NCBI GenBank assembly: GCA_032716605.1
Contig: JAVRFV010002373.1
Span: 690,052-754,051, forward strand
DNA length: 64,000 nt
Reading direction: 5' to 3'
Origin: Paralithodes platypus
Lineage: Eukaryota; Arthropoda; Malacostraca; Decapoda; Lithodidae
A program made the position numbers and the translations under genes. Positions 1 to 10,009 of the stretch are shown piece after piece; the stretch's first letter is position 1, and the number at the start of each line of letters is the position of its first letter. Under the pieces are notes generated by a model. The model ran no database searches. It was not told the origin of the DNA and saw only the letters and a program-made list of their open reading frames with translations.

Positions 1-95
1 GTCCTATCCAGAGTGAGGTTTGGCATCCTCTACCCAACCTTAGCTGTTTCTGTCTGTCTCTCTGCCTGTCCTACTTTTCCTACTTCGGGGGCGGG
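1..95 (+). repeat. Dispersed repeat D1, truncated by window edge
   Basis: The stretch matches, by eye, the reverse complement of about 52600-52690. It shares the block around GGCATCCTCTACCCAACCTT and the CTGTCTGTCTC tract that follows. It is therefore a second copy of the dispersed repeat annotated at 52330-52690, in the opposite orientation. No coding potential is seen. Confidence 0.6.
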
Positions 96-284
96 AGGCT
101 AGGAATCCTCTTCCCCTTAGTAAAATTTCACCTACTAGACGAGACAGAGAAAGGGGCGAGGGCATGCGAAAGTGGCCCCGAACCATAAAAATTGGAACTT
201 TTAAAGTTGTTTCTGTTCGGGCTCTGTCTCGAGTCGGCCACCCTCCGCTATGGGGTATGTGCCTGAGTATATACATGGTTCCAT

Positions 285-505
285 GTCAGTTGAACCAGTG
301 CCACTTTAACCAGTGCTAACTCAACCAGTGGCCACTTCAACCAGTGACCATTTCAACCAGTGACCATTTTAACCAGTAACCTAACCTAACCTAAGCTACT
401 GGTTAAAATGGTCACTGGTTGAAATGGTCACTGGTTGAAGTGGCCACTGGTTGAGTTAGCACTGGTTAAAGTGGCACTGGTTGAAGTGGCACTGGTTCAA
501 CTGAC
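285..505. repeat. Large foldback palindrome with CCTAA apex
   Basis: The left arm (about 285-381) and right arm (about 402-505) are near-perfect inverted repeats. Each is built from a degenerate unit of about 16 bp containing CAACCAGTG. The short apex is three CCTAA pentamers (about 381-401), the arthropod telomere-type motif. The right arm carries one extra unit near 481-495. No target-site duplication is obvious. Confidence 0.85.
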
Positions 506-1105
506 CTGTCACCGTACGGTATACATCCTTTGAGCAGTCCCCCCTCCCCCAGTCCCAAGTCCCCCGTCCCCAGTCCCCAGTCCCCTCTCCCCGTACTACT
601 ACCACCGACACGCCCCCTCCAGGGCCCTCCTCCTCCTCTGACCCTTCAGTTGGTGGTCGGACGCGATGGAGGGTAGACACATCCTGTCCCGGTGTTATCC
701 CAGCCGACTCGGGGAGATTCGTGGATTTTCGTCCGGTTTATGGGGCGAAAGCGGAGGATACTAATGGAGAAACTCATGAATAGCATGATAATTAGCTGGT
801 GTCTATAATCGTTAATTAATTTCGTAAGTAGTTAAGTGGTATTAGCGTAGTGCGATGTTTAATCAATGTATTATTCGCTCGTTGATATGATTCGCGAAAG
901 TTGGTGTGAAATCTAAAAGTGCTTCTCGGGAAGCACTCAGGCATAGAAAACGTAAACATGAAGGGAAACATGAAACAGAAAACAGATCGCAAATCCTAGA
1001 AAAGCTAAGCAAGGATCGAGAAAATAAATAGAGCATAGACACAAAATATACTAGAGAAATATATACCATGGCAAAGTTTGATGGTCTACTGTAAGTTAGG
1101 TTATT
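506..1105. other. No gene seen
   Basis: A C-rich simple tract (CCCAGTCCC-type, about 540-595) is followed by AT-rich sequence. No convincing ORF, RNA gene or repeat boundary is visible. Confidence 0.5.
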
Positions 1106-1335
1106 GAAATATATGTAGCCCCATCAAAATACCCGCTTACCCTTACGTAAATCTATACATGCGTTAGATACAAATATATAGTGATTCAATTGGACCCCTG
1201 GAAAAACTCAAGAACCCTTAGTTCTCTCCATATATGCATTAGAAAAGAGCATAGTGATTATTCAGAAACTCCCAAAAACTCGATATGAATCACTTTATGC
1301 ATTAGATAAAAGCATAGAAAAAATAATAAAGTAGG
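1106..1335. repeat. Satellite S1, first block
   Basis: Degenerate repeats of about 70 bp contain ACTCGATATGAAT and GCATTAGATAAAAGCATAG. The same unit recurs over about 4513-5290, so the intervening DNA appears to have split one satellite array. Confidence 0.65.
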
Positions 1336-1431
1336 TGTATAGTTTTCGCATTACCAAAAAGAAAAAAAATTGCATACGCAACTCTGCGACCCAGAATTCT
1401 GTAAGTAGTATTGAATCTCTTAGGTAAAATC

Positions 1432-1433
<2 letters not shown>

Positions 1434-1487
<54 letters not shown>
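1434..1487. repeat. AT dinucleotide microsatellite
   Basis: An uninterrupted TA repeat. It produces spurious IYIYIY ORFs on the minus strand. Confidence 0.95.
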
Positions 1488-1490
<3 letters not shown>

Positions 1491-1505
1491 ATAAATGTTT
1501 TTATA

Positions 1506-1652
1506 CTCACATCCGGACTTAACCACCGACAGTCAGAACAAGTGCCCATACTTTAATCCACTATACCACAGCGTGATAGAGGATACTTGTGTGCAGTGGA
1601 TTAAAGCATGGACACTCGTCCTGACTGTTGGTGGTTCATGTCCGCCTGGGAG
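1506..1652. repeat. Head-to-head pair of tRNA-like sequences
   Basis: 1506-1569 (minus) and 1591-1652 (plus) are diverged inverted copies of one another. Each contains an AGTGGATTAAAG segment resembling a tRNA A-box/D-arm region, followed by GGTGGTTnAnGTCC resembling a B box. They look like two SINE heads in opposite orientation rather than functional tRNA genes, because no complete cloverleaf is evident. Confidence 0.45.
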
Positions 1653-1911
1653 TTTATATATATAATTACATTTATGATCGCATTGAATCTTAACCATTGG
1701 AATATTTATCTATAATAAGGTCAGCGTAACATTATCTTGTAGCATTTTGAATATGGTGTAATTCAAATTTAGAATATATATAAGAAAGAAATAGTGACCA
1801 TAATCTGTGCCCTTCACCATTCACCTTGACCTTTGAATAACTAAAACACAAAATTTGGACAATCGTTGCATTGATCAACCGAATTTGCCAGCAAAATTTG
1901 GTGACAATATG

Positions 1912-2119
1912 TAACCCGTTCAGTACAGTTCTGTTAGTTTAATTTCATACTGGATATTAAGACAATTTTATTTAGTTTATGAAGGGCCTCCATAAAAATA
2001 GCAGGCTTTCAACTATCTTAATTAACCCTTTTTACTACCACAGATCCTTCATACGCTTCACCAAATCGTCTAATTATAGCTAGACTACAATACAAAAGAT
2101 GTCACCGGTACACAAAGTG
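1912..2119. mobile_element. MITE P1 copy (piggyBac-like)
   Basis: The left end is AACCCGTTCAGTAC. The right end is GTCACCGGTACACAAAGTG followed by TTAA (2120-2123). The interior motif AGACnATTTTATT with its inverted partner AAATCGTCTAAT is shared with the other P1 copies. The termini and TTAA resemble piggyBac-type MITEs. This copy is diverged. Confidence 0.55.
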
Positions 2120-2220
2120 TTAAACAGTCTAGGAAGAGTTTAACAACAATTATTAACACCCTTCTTTTGTTCTTTGACCTTGACCTTTAACCTTAAGTAT
2201 TATAATGTACTGTATATACA

Positions 2221-2224
<4 letters not shown>

Positions 2225-2286
<62 letters not shown>
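2225..2286. repeat. AT dinucleotide microsatellite
   Basis: An uninterrupted AT run within the TGACCTT block. Confidence 0.95.
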
Positions 2287-2289
<3 letters not shown>

Positions 2290-4512
2290 TGAAATATATG
2301 ATATTTAAGTAAACTGCAATTAACAGTCGTCAGCTTATCGAAAATTTAGTATTTTTTTTATGATGAAGGTTAACTTATGACCTTGGCCTGTGACCTTGAC
2401 CTTTATGTAGAATTATATTTTTGTTTGCTTTGATGTAACCCTAGAAAATCAAAGAAGTGTGTCAAATTTCATTAAAAATCATCAGTTAGTTTCAGAGGTA
2501 TTTAAAGGAATAGTTGACCTTGACTTTTGACCTTCATCTTGACCTTCATGATGTCTGAATTTTTTTTTAAATTTGAATTTTCCCTTAAAGCACAACTGTC
2601 TCAACGAATTTTGTGAAGTTTACATGAATAGTAAAGAAATTAGCATATTGACCTTACATTTGATGTTGACCTGTGACCTTGACCTATCAAATGGAATTAT
2701 GTTTATACTTGATGACCTTGGTCTAGGCATTCCGAATATGCATGATATGCCTAATGAGAATCTTACATTAAAAAGGAAATACAAGTAAAAATCCTATTTC
2801 AAACTTTAACCTTGACCTTTGACCTTCGACCTTAGAATTTCTTATCCAGGATTTATTTAGCTTAACGGCAATGTGCATATTAACTAGCATTATGAATATG
2901 GTGTAATTCGTATAAAAACATATTGATTACAAATAATGATCATATACTGTGACCTTGACCTTTGACCTTTGACTTAAAATAAAATACATATATTTGGATG
3001 GTCGTCGCATTGACCAACTGAATTTGCCTGTATAATTTGGTGACAATACATTAAACAGTTTAGGAGGAGTTTACAGTAAATGACAAATACTCTTGTTTTG
3101 ACCCTGACCTCTGACCTTAACTATTATAATATTTATGTGAAATTTGATATATATGGTATTTAAGTAATAAGCCATAACACAGCCAGTTTTACAAAATTTG
3201 AGTAATCTTTGTTAATAAATAATAAAAGTTGACCTTTGACCTTGACCTCTGACCTTGACCTTTATTTAAGCGTACATGGAAATCAAATAAGCATGCCTAA
3301 TTTCATTAAAACCCATCAGTTAGTCTCATATATATCAATAGATAAGTTGACCTTAACCTTTGACCTTTATTTTGACCTTTATATGTCTCAACATTTATTA
3401 TTTTCCTTTTCACTTAAAGTGCAACTATCTCACCAAATTTTGTGAAGTTTATATGAAAAGTAGAGTGGAAATATCATATTGAACTGTTATTTGACCTTGA
3501 CCTTTCATATGGAATTGAATAGTTTCTTGTATGACCTTATTCTAACAGTTAGTATAAGAAATACTAGTGAAAAACATATTTTGACCTTTGACCTTACCCT
3601 TAAGAATATTTACCTAAAATTTGGGCAATACAATATCAAGGTTACCAGTAACTTGTATTGTGAAAATTAAGACATTTGAATAAAAAATAAAATAAATAGT
3701 AAAAGTTGACCTTTAACCTTGACCTGTGACCTGGACCTTTATGTAAGAGTATTTTTTTTAATTGACATTGCCCTGGAAAATCAAATAAGCATGCCTAATT
3801 TCATTAAAACCCATCAGTTAGTTTCATATATATTAATATAATAGTTGACCTTTGACCTTTATCTTGCCCTTTATGATATGTGTGTCCAAATGTATTATTT
3901 TCCTTTTCATTTAAAGAACAACTATCTCACCAAATGTTGTGACGTTTGCATGAAAAGTAAAGAAAGTAGAATATTAACCTTTTATTTGACCTTGACCTAT
4001 GACCTTGACCTTTCATATGGAATTGTATAGTTTTTTGTATGACCTTGGCCTAGGTATTCCGAATATACATGGTAAGTCTAGTGAGAATCTAACAGTTAGT
4101 ATAAGAAATACTAGTGACAAACTTTTTTCGACCTATGACCTTGACCTTACCCTTTAGAATATTTACCTAAAATGTGGTCAGTACGATACTAAAGTTACCA
4201 GTAACTTGTATTGTGAAAATGAAGACATTTGAGTAAAAACTAAAAAATATGAAATATTGACCTTATTTTTAACCTTGACCTTTGACCTTAACCTTTATGT
4301 TAAACGGAAAAATTCTTTTTGACTGACCATTGCATTGACCAAATGGATATACCTGTGAAATTTGGTGAAATTCCATCGAACGGTCTAGGAGGAGTTTCTG
4401 GACAGACAGACGGACGATGACGGTCGATAACGGACGACGACAGACAGACTGGCTGGTGGTGCACAGTATACGGGCGGGATCTGTTTGCGCAATACAACTC
4501 TGCTCCGCAGAG

Positions 4513-5290
4513 TTGATAAAGATTATAAAAACCTGTGAAAAACTCGATATGAATTTCTATATACATTAGATAAAAGCATAGAAATTATTTAAAACAAAAT
4601 GTGAAAAACTCGCTATGAATTTCTACATGCATTTGATAAAAGCATAGTGATTATAAAGACCTCTCAAAAACTCGAGATGAATTTCTATATGCATTAGATA
4701 AAACATAGAGATTATACCGAACCTGTGAAAAACTGGATATGAATGTCTACATGCATTAAATAAAAGCATAGTGATCATACATAATCATACAAATCTCTAT
4801 ATGCATTCGATAAAAAGGAAATAGTAAAGTGTAGTGAATAAATTAGAATTTTCATATACTCGATCTTTTGCACTTAAATCTATACATGCATTAGATAAGA
4901 AGGAAACAGTATAGAAGTGTAATTAAAATATAACAATAATATATTCCATCCTTTCAACTATCTCTACATGCATTAGACAAGAAGGAAATAGTATAAAGTT
5001 GTGAATAAATTAGAACTCTCAAAGAAATACTCGATCTTTTGCACCTCAATTTCTACACGCATTTGATAAGAAATAAATTATAAAGAATACTTATTAAAGA
5101 AGTATTCGATCCTTTGCACTCAAATATATACATGCATTAGATAAGAAGAAATAATATCGAATCCTTATTAAAAAAGTATTCGATCCTTTGCACTTAAATA
5201 TATACAAGCATTAGATAAGGAAGTAATAAATAAATACTCCTTTGCATCTCAATTTGTACATGGATTAGATACACATACAAACAATCAAAA
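4513..5290. repeat. Satellite S1, second block
   Basis: About ten diverged units of roughly 70 bp with core ATATGAATTTCTAYATGCATT, followed by AGATAAAAGCATAG. The units become more divergent toward 5290, and later units carry TCGATCTTTTGCAC or TCGATCCTTTGCAC. No coding content. Confidence 0.75.
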
Positions 5291-5305
5291 TATATCTTGT
5301 GAAAT

Positions 5306-5515
5306 ATGGTGTCCAGGAGTGCCCTAGTTCATCTGGCCCTGTTATTGCTGTTCTTCTTGTGCTTCACCGCCGCTCAGGAGTTATACGAGAACACCTCCGG
5401 AGAACAACAACAACAACAACAACAAACCCACCATGAAGCAGAACAAGAACAGGAGGGTGAACAGAAAGAAGAGGAAAGCACGGATCCCAATGACGAGTTT
5501 AAGAACAGAAAGTGA
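5306..5515 (+). CDS. Small acidic secreted-peptide ORF (hypothetical)
   Basis: A 69-residue ORF from an ATG at 5306. Residues 1-23 form a classical signal peptide: a basic start, a run of L/F, and a small-residue end TAAQ. The mature part is Gln/Glu-rich, with a Q7 run and several E/K-rich blocks, and ends DEFKNRK. No known family is recognised. It could be a whole short gene, a first exon or a chance ORF. The last codons, the stop and the downstream sequence form the first unit of a tandem array. The nearest upstream AT-rich motif is AAAATATATC (about 5287-5296). Confidence 0.35.
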   Translation: MVSRSALVHLALLLLFFLCFTAAQELYENTSGEQQQQQQQTHHEAEQEQEGEQKEEESTDPNDEFKNRK

Positions 5516-6060
5516 CGAGGGTTTTCTTGTTATTTTGACGAGTTTTCAGAAGTGTGTGTAACAAAGATTATGTGGATATTACAAAGCAAAAAAAAAAAAA
5601 AAAAAAAAAACGATGAAGTCTATAGCTAAGAAACTAAGTATGTGACGAGAGTTTTCTTGTTATTTTGACGAGTTTTCAGAAGTGTGTGTAGCAAAGATTA
5701 TGTGGATATTAAAAAACAAAAAACAACAACGATGAAGTCTATATCTAAGTAATGACGAACAGTAATTTGACGAGGGTTTTCTTGTAGTTTTGACGAGTTT
5801 TCAGAAGTATGTGTAGCAAATATTATGTGGATATTACAAAGCAAAAAAACGATGAAGTCTATAGGTAAGAAATGACGAGTTTAAGTAAGTGACGAGGGTT
5901 TTCTTGTTCTTTTGACGAGTTTTCAGAAGTATATGTAACAAAGGTGATTTGGATATTAAAAAGCATAATGACGAGCAGTAATTATTTTGACGAGGGTTTT
6001 CTTGTTGTTTTGACGAGTTTCAGAAATATTATGTAACACAGATGATGTGGATATTAAGAG
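5490..6060 (+). repeat. Tandem array derived from the end of the small ORF
   Basis: Five units of about 100-128 bp begin near 5512, 5642, 5768, 5889 and 5987. Each contains TGACGAGGGTTTTCTTGT, TTTTGACGAGTTTTCAGAAG and a segment ending GATATTAC/AAAA. The junction AATGACGAGTTTAAG occurs both as coding sequence (5490-5504) and within the array (about 5872). A partial sixth unit lies near 6383-6420. Confidence 0.85.
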
Positions 6061-6070
6061 GAGGCAGTTG

Positions 6071-6330
6071 GTTTTTCGAGTCCTCCTCCCTCATTTTTAG
6101 CCCTATTAGCTATGAAATTTAAAAATATTCGCTCCAATAGTATGGCGTTTGTCAGACCTTTTGCCCCATTTCTTTGCCAATATTAAGACCTTTTGTACCA
6201 TTTAGGTGTCGATTTTTTTCCTGGCGAGCGATAGCGAGACTGTATTTGAAGAGGAATCGGCCTTCGGCCGGGACATTTTTCTACCGAAAAATGTACAAGT
6301 TTATATCGAAGGGGTGTCTTGTGAGTGTTT
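6071..6330 (-). repeat. Dispersed repeat R1, copy 1
   Basis: Minus-strand copy of a family of about 300 bp. Landmarks are a hairpin around GGCCGAAGGCC, CGCTATCGCTCGCCAGG, GACACCTAAAT, and a terminal part with GGGGCTAAACATGAGGGAGAAAG. It has no ORF of its own. Its origin is unknown, possibly a non-autonomous element. Confidence 0.75.
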
Positions 6331-6421
6331 TTTAAAGTTTGATACAGGTTTAGAGAGCAAACTAAACCCCCTCCTTAAACCATTGACGAGGGGTTCTCTT
6401 GTCGTTTTGACCAGTTTTTAA

Positions 6422-6631
6422 CCCCTTTGAGTACCAGGGACGTGTGCTATATCTTATTCCAGCTATATTTAGAAGATATTATTCAGCTTAAGAAGGATCT
6501 GTGGTAGCTAAAAGGGTTGGTTAAGATAGTTTGAAGCCTTATTATTATTGCTCGAGTTCCTTCCTAAGCTGAATATAATCGTCTATCATTGCCAGAGTAT
6601 AATTAAAAGGATGTCACCGGTACTGAAGGGT
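6422..6631. mobile_element. MITE P1 copy with TTAA flanks
   Basis: A palindromic element whose ends read CCCCTTTGAGTACC and, from the other side, ACCCTTCAGTACCGG. It is flanked by TTAA at 6418-6421 and 6632-6635. TTAA target duplication and CCC-type termini are characteristic of piggyBac-type elements. No transposase is encoded. Confidence 0.7.
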
Positions 6632-6639
6632 TTAAGGGG

Positions 6640-6935
6640 AGGTTTTCAGTTTGGTCCCTAGATATCCATCAAGCTTAAGATTACACCCCCTTGAGCCCCT
6701 TTCAAGATAAATTTGTACATTTTTCGGTAGAAAAATGTCCCGGCCAAAGGCCGGTTCCTCTTAAACTACAGGCTGGCTATCGCTCGCCAGGATAAAATCG
6801 ACACCTAAATGGCACGAAAGGTATTAAAATTGACAGAAATGGGTCGAAAGTTCTTAAAATCGCCAAACTAATGGGGTAAACGTCTTAAAATGCCAAAACC
6901 AATGGGGCTAAACATGAGGGAGAAAGGGATCCAGA
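6640..6935 (+). repeat. Dispersed repeat R1, copy 2
   Basis: The most complete plus-strand copy. It runs from the CTAGATATCCATCAAGCTTAA region through the GGCCAAAGGCC hairpin to ATGAGGGAGAAAGGGATCC. Confidence 0.8.
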
Positions 6936-7288
6936 AAAAAAATCCCTGAAGTGGAAATGTGCCCTTAACAGTTGCCAAATACTGTATATGTTGCTGTTGA
7001 TGTTAAATATTGACACAATTTAACGTATATTGTTAGTTTGACGAGTTGGAGCTTTTTCCTTTTTTTTTCTATGTGAGTGAGGGAGACAAAAAGCAGAACT
7101 GCCTGTGACGAGTGCCTCTCCCAGAGTTGAAAGAGTGACAGGGCCAAGCTCAAGGGACGTTCGAGCTAAAATGCTTGGACACACGGAGTTTGAAGCAATT
7201 TAGGTCATAATAAGAGGAAAGGCTGCTTCTGGGAGAGAGTTCCAGAGCTCAGCTGGTGAACAGAATGTTAGTATGATAAATAATAAGG
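6936..7288. other. No gene seen
   Basis: Mixed sequence with short ORFs only. No recognised repeat or motif. Confidence 0.4.
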
Positions 7289-7590
7289 AAAGGTTTTTAG
7301 CTTGCTCCCTAGATCTCCATCGAGCTTAAAAAATCACCCCCAAGATCCCCTTTCGAGATTAATTTGTACATTTCTCGGTACAAAAATGTTGTGGCCGAAG
7401 ACGGGTTTCTCCTAAATTACAGGTTCGCTATCGCTCGCCACGAAAGAATAGACACCTAATTGTGACGAAAGATGTTAAAATTAGTAAGGAAAGGGGAGAA
7501 AGCTCTTAAAATCGTCAAACTAATGGGGCTACGTTATAGAACTTCCAAACTAATGGGGCTAAACGCGAGGGAGAAAAGGGCCCAGGATAA
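7289..7590 (+). repeat. Dispersed repeat R1, copy 3
   Basis: Diverged plus-strand copy with the TTTGTACATTTCTCGGTA, CGCTATCGCTCGCCA and ATGGGGCTAAACGCGAGGG landmarks. The duplicated AAACTAATGGGGCTA segment typical of the family is present. Confidence 0.75.
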
Positions 7591-7618
7591 GTCAGACATA
7601 TCCTTACAAATAATGGTA

Positions 7619-7831
7619 AAGCCGGTATCACACGACCGCTTTTTCCCTCAACATTTATCCTCAACACTGGTCTGGCAGCTTATGAGGTCAACATTCATAA
7701 TATTTCGGTCACTTAAATTCATCTACCATCAGTTTAGTTTCCGATACCAATGCAAAATAGTCCAAAAATGTTGCCAGGAAAATGTTGATCATCGAATGTT
7801 GACTATAAAAGCTCTCGTGTGATACCGGCTT
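7619..7831. mobile_element. MITE G1 copy 1
   Basis: Terminal inverted repeats begin AAGCCGGTATCACACGA. The second copy, in opposite internal orientation, is at 12040-12251 and shares AACATTT, GGTCACTTAAATTCATC and TCAACATTC blocks. No transposase is encoded. The target duplication is ambiguous. Confidence 0.75.
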
Positions 7832-7872
7832 AGGTGCTATGACCAATTATAAGAATAGTATGTCACAAAAAC

Positions 7873-7933
7873 AATATATATATATATAATATACAGTATA
7901 TATATAGTATATATATATATATATATATATATA
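7873..7933. repeat. AT microsatellite (interrupted)
   Basis: TA runs with short interruptions (ATACAGTATA, TAGTAT). Confidence 0.9.
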
Positions 7934-8003
7934 GTTGCAACAACATAAAACATATATTGCGAAGTGTATTGTAAAATTTTCATTATTATCTTGCAACTAT
8001 TAA

Positions 8004-8200
8004 CCCTTTCAAGCTCCAATACGCGTTTCTGTTCTGTTTTCTGGCTACTATTAGACGATTTTATTCAGATTAGTAACGGTATACGGAAGTCAAAGGGTTG
8101 ATTAAGATGCTATTTACCCTTTTAATACCCACAGATCCTTCCTAAGCTGCATAAAATCGTCTAATGATAGCCAAAATAAACTGCTAAAACGCGTCAGAGC
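8004..8200. mobile_element. MITE P1 copy
   Basis: Preceded by TTAA (8000-8003). It begins CCCTTTCAAGCTCC and ends with the complementary GAGCTTCAAGGG. The interior AGACGATTTTATTCAG and AAATCGTCTAAT inverted blocks match the other P1 copies. Confidence 0.65.
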
Positions 8201-8220
8201 TTCAAGGGGGAGAACATTCA

Positions 8221-8368
8221 GCTTATCAAGGACGTCTACCGATTAAAAGGCTAACAACTATCTCAATTAAACCGTTTAGCTACCATGTATCAATCCAAGG
8301 CTTCATAAAATTTTCTTAAATGTAGCTGAAATCAAATACAAAATACGTCGCCGGTACAGAAGGTGATA
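8221..8368. mobile_element. MITE P1 fragment
   Basis: Half of a P1 element, from CAACTATCTCAATTAAACCG to the terminal CGTCGCCGGTACAGAAGG. The terminus is also the start of the adjoining 90-bp minisatellite. Confidence 0.5.
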
Positions 8369-8795
8369 ATTCCTGTGAGCGCTACATATTTGTCTTTCAT
8401 ATCATTATATCCTGAACTAATTAACATAATTGATTCGTCGCCGGTACAGAAGGTGATAATTCCTGTGAGCGCTACATATTTGTCTTTCATATCATTATAT
8501 CCTGAACTAATTAACATAATTGATTCGTCGCCGGTACAGAAGGTGATAATTCCTGTGAGCGCTACATATTTGTCTTTCATATCATTATATCCTGAACTAA
8601 TTAACATAATTGACTCGTCGCCGGTACAGAAGGTGATAATTCCTGTGAGCGCTACATATTTGTCTTTCATATCAATATATCCTGAACTAATTAACATAAT
8701 TGACTCGTCGCCGGTACAGAAGGTGATAATTCCTGTGAGCGCTACATATTTGTCTTTCATATCATTATATCCTCAACTAATTAACATAATTGACT
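8346..8795. repeat. 90-bp minisatellite, five units
   Basis: Five nearly identical 90-bp units start at 8346, 8436, 8526, 8616 and 8706. They differ by only a few substitutions. Because 90 is divisible by three and a unit lacks stops in one frame of each strand, long repetitive ORFs appear on both strands. I regard these as artefacts. Each unit begins with the P1 MITE terminus CGTCGCCGGTACAGAAGG. Confidence 0.95.
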
Positions 8796-8880
8796 AGGGA
8801 ATTTGTTCAGACGCGAAGGTTAGGCTTGATTGTTTTTTTTCAGGTTTACTCTTTGATATACATTATTTATTTTTATTTTA

Positions 8881-9264
8881 TTACGGTAAATTGTACTGTT
8901 TATGTTATTACGGTAAATTGTACTGTTTATATTATTACGATAAATTGTACTGTTTATATTATTACGGTAAATTGTACTGTTTATGTTATTACGGTAAATT
9001 GTACTGTTTATATTATTACGATAAATTGTACTGTTTATATTATTACGGTAAATTGTACTGTTTATGTTATTACGGTAAATTGTACTGTTTATATTATTAC
9101 GGTAAATTGTACTGTTTATGTTATTACGGTAAATTGTACTGTTTATGTTATTACGGTAAATTGTACTGTTTATGTTATTACGGTAAATTGTACTGTTTAT
9201 GTTATTACGGTAAATTGTACTGTTTATGTTATTACGGTAAATTGTACTGATTATGTTATTTATT
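8881..9264. repeat. 27-bp minisatellite, about 14 units
   Basis: The unit is TTACGGTAAATTGTACTGTT plus TATGTTA, with an A/G variant (TTACGATAAA). The period is a multiple of three, so repetitive ORFs stay open. There is no evidence of a protein. It is followed by ATT trinucleotide runs (about 9277-9325). Confidence 0.95.
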
Positions 9265-9417
9265 ACGGTATATTGTTATTATTATTATTATTAAATTATA
9301 TTATTATTATTATTATTATATTCTGTTTAAGAAGGTATTTTGAAAGCCAAATTAATTGAGATATACAAGCAAGACTATATAGTGTATTAGCTGTGTATGT
9401 TATCATATATCAATTAA

Positions 9418-9614
9418 TTCTTTCCAGATCCAATACGCATTTCTTTTTCTGTTTTCTGGCTATTATAAGACGATTTTATTTAGATTAGGAAGGGTGTGTG
9501 GAAGTCAGGGGGCTAATTGGGATAGTCTTTACCCTTATAATTACCACAGTCTTAACTGTATACAATCGTCTAATGATAGCCTGAATAACGGCCAAAATGT
9601 GTCACACTCAAGGG
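9418..9614. mobile_element. MITE P1 copy
   Basis: Preceded by TTAA (9414-9417). It carries the CCAATACGCATTTC, AGACGATTTTATTTAG and AATCGTCTAATGATAGCC blocks of the P1 family and ends in CACTCAAGGGG. Diverged. Confidence 0.6.
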
Positions 9615-9654
9615 GTAGAGCTTGGTTTTTGGTCTATATATTAATTTATTAATA

Positions 9655-9955
9655 TATTTTTGAGTTTCCTCGCTAGACCTCCATCAAACTTAGAAAAAAC
9701 ACCCCTTATACCCCCTTTCAAGATATATTTGTGCATAATTTTGGTAGAAAATGTCCCAGCTTCGTTCTAATTAAAGGCTCGCTATCGCTCGCCAGGAAAA
9801 TATCGTCACCTAAAGTACGAAAGGTCTTAAATTGACAACGGTAAAGGGGTCGAAAGGTCTTAAAATCGCCAAACTACTGTTTACTAAAACGTCATACGGT
9901 AAATCTCAAAACTGTGTATGCTAAGCATGAGGGAGAAGGGGTCCATAAAAAGCGA
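9655..9955 (+). repeat. Dispersed repeat R1, copy 4
   Basis: Plus-strand copy with CTAGACCTCCATCAAACTTA, CGCTATCGCTCGCCAGG and CATGAGGGAGAAGGGGTCC. The hairpin region is reduced. Confidence 0.75.
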
Positions 9956-10009
9956 GTATTACCCCTTTAAGGAGGGATGGTCACTGTTTTGGGCCATTTT
10001 TGCATGTAA

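Larger units (their letters stand above)
1653..4512. repeat. Degenerate TGACCTT-rich repeat block
   Basis: Dozens of clustered TGACCTTGACC and TGACCTTTGACC motifs sit inside larger diverged modules of a few hundred bases. One recurring module is TTTGGTGA (1895, 3035 and 4355 regions). Another is CTAATTTCATTAAAACCCATCAGTTAGT (3297 and 3797 regions; a diverged version near 2467). The end near 4395-4470 is rich in GACGGACGA. Short ORFs here are composed of translated repeats and are not genes. The block includes a MITE copy and an AT microsatellite. Confidence 0.8.

Noticed and set aside
1295..1549. Minus-strand ORFs with IYIYIY stretches
   Set aside because: Read-through of an AT microsatellite.
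8332..8797. Long ORFs on both strands with a 30-residue repeat
   Set aside because: They are translations of the 90-bp minisatellite. Simultaneous openness on both strands follows from the period being a multiple of three.
8346..9264. CRISPR array
   Set aside because: Units are contiguous with no unique spacers, and the context is eukaryotic.
8790..9359. 189-codon ORF of repeated TVNCTVY units
   Set aside because: Translation of a 27-bp minisatellite. No start context, signal peptide or composition typical of a gene.
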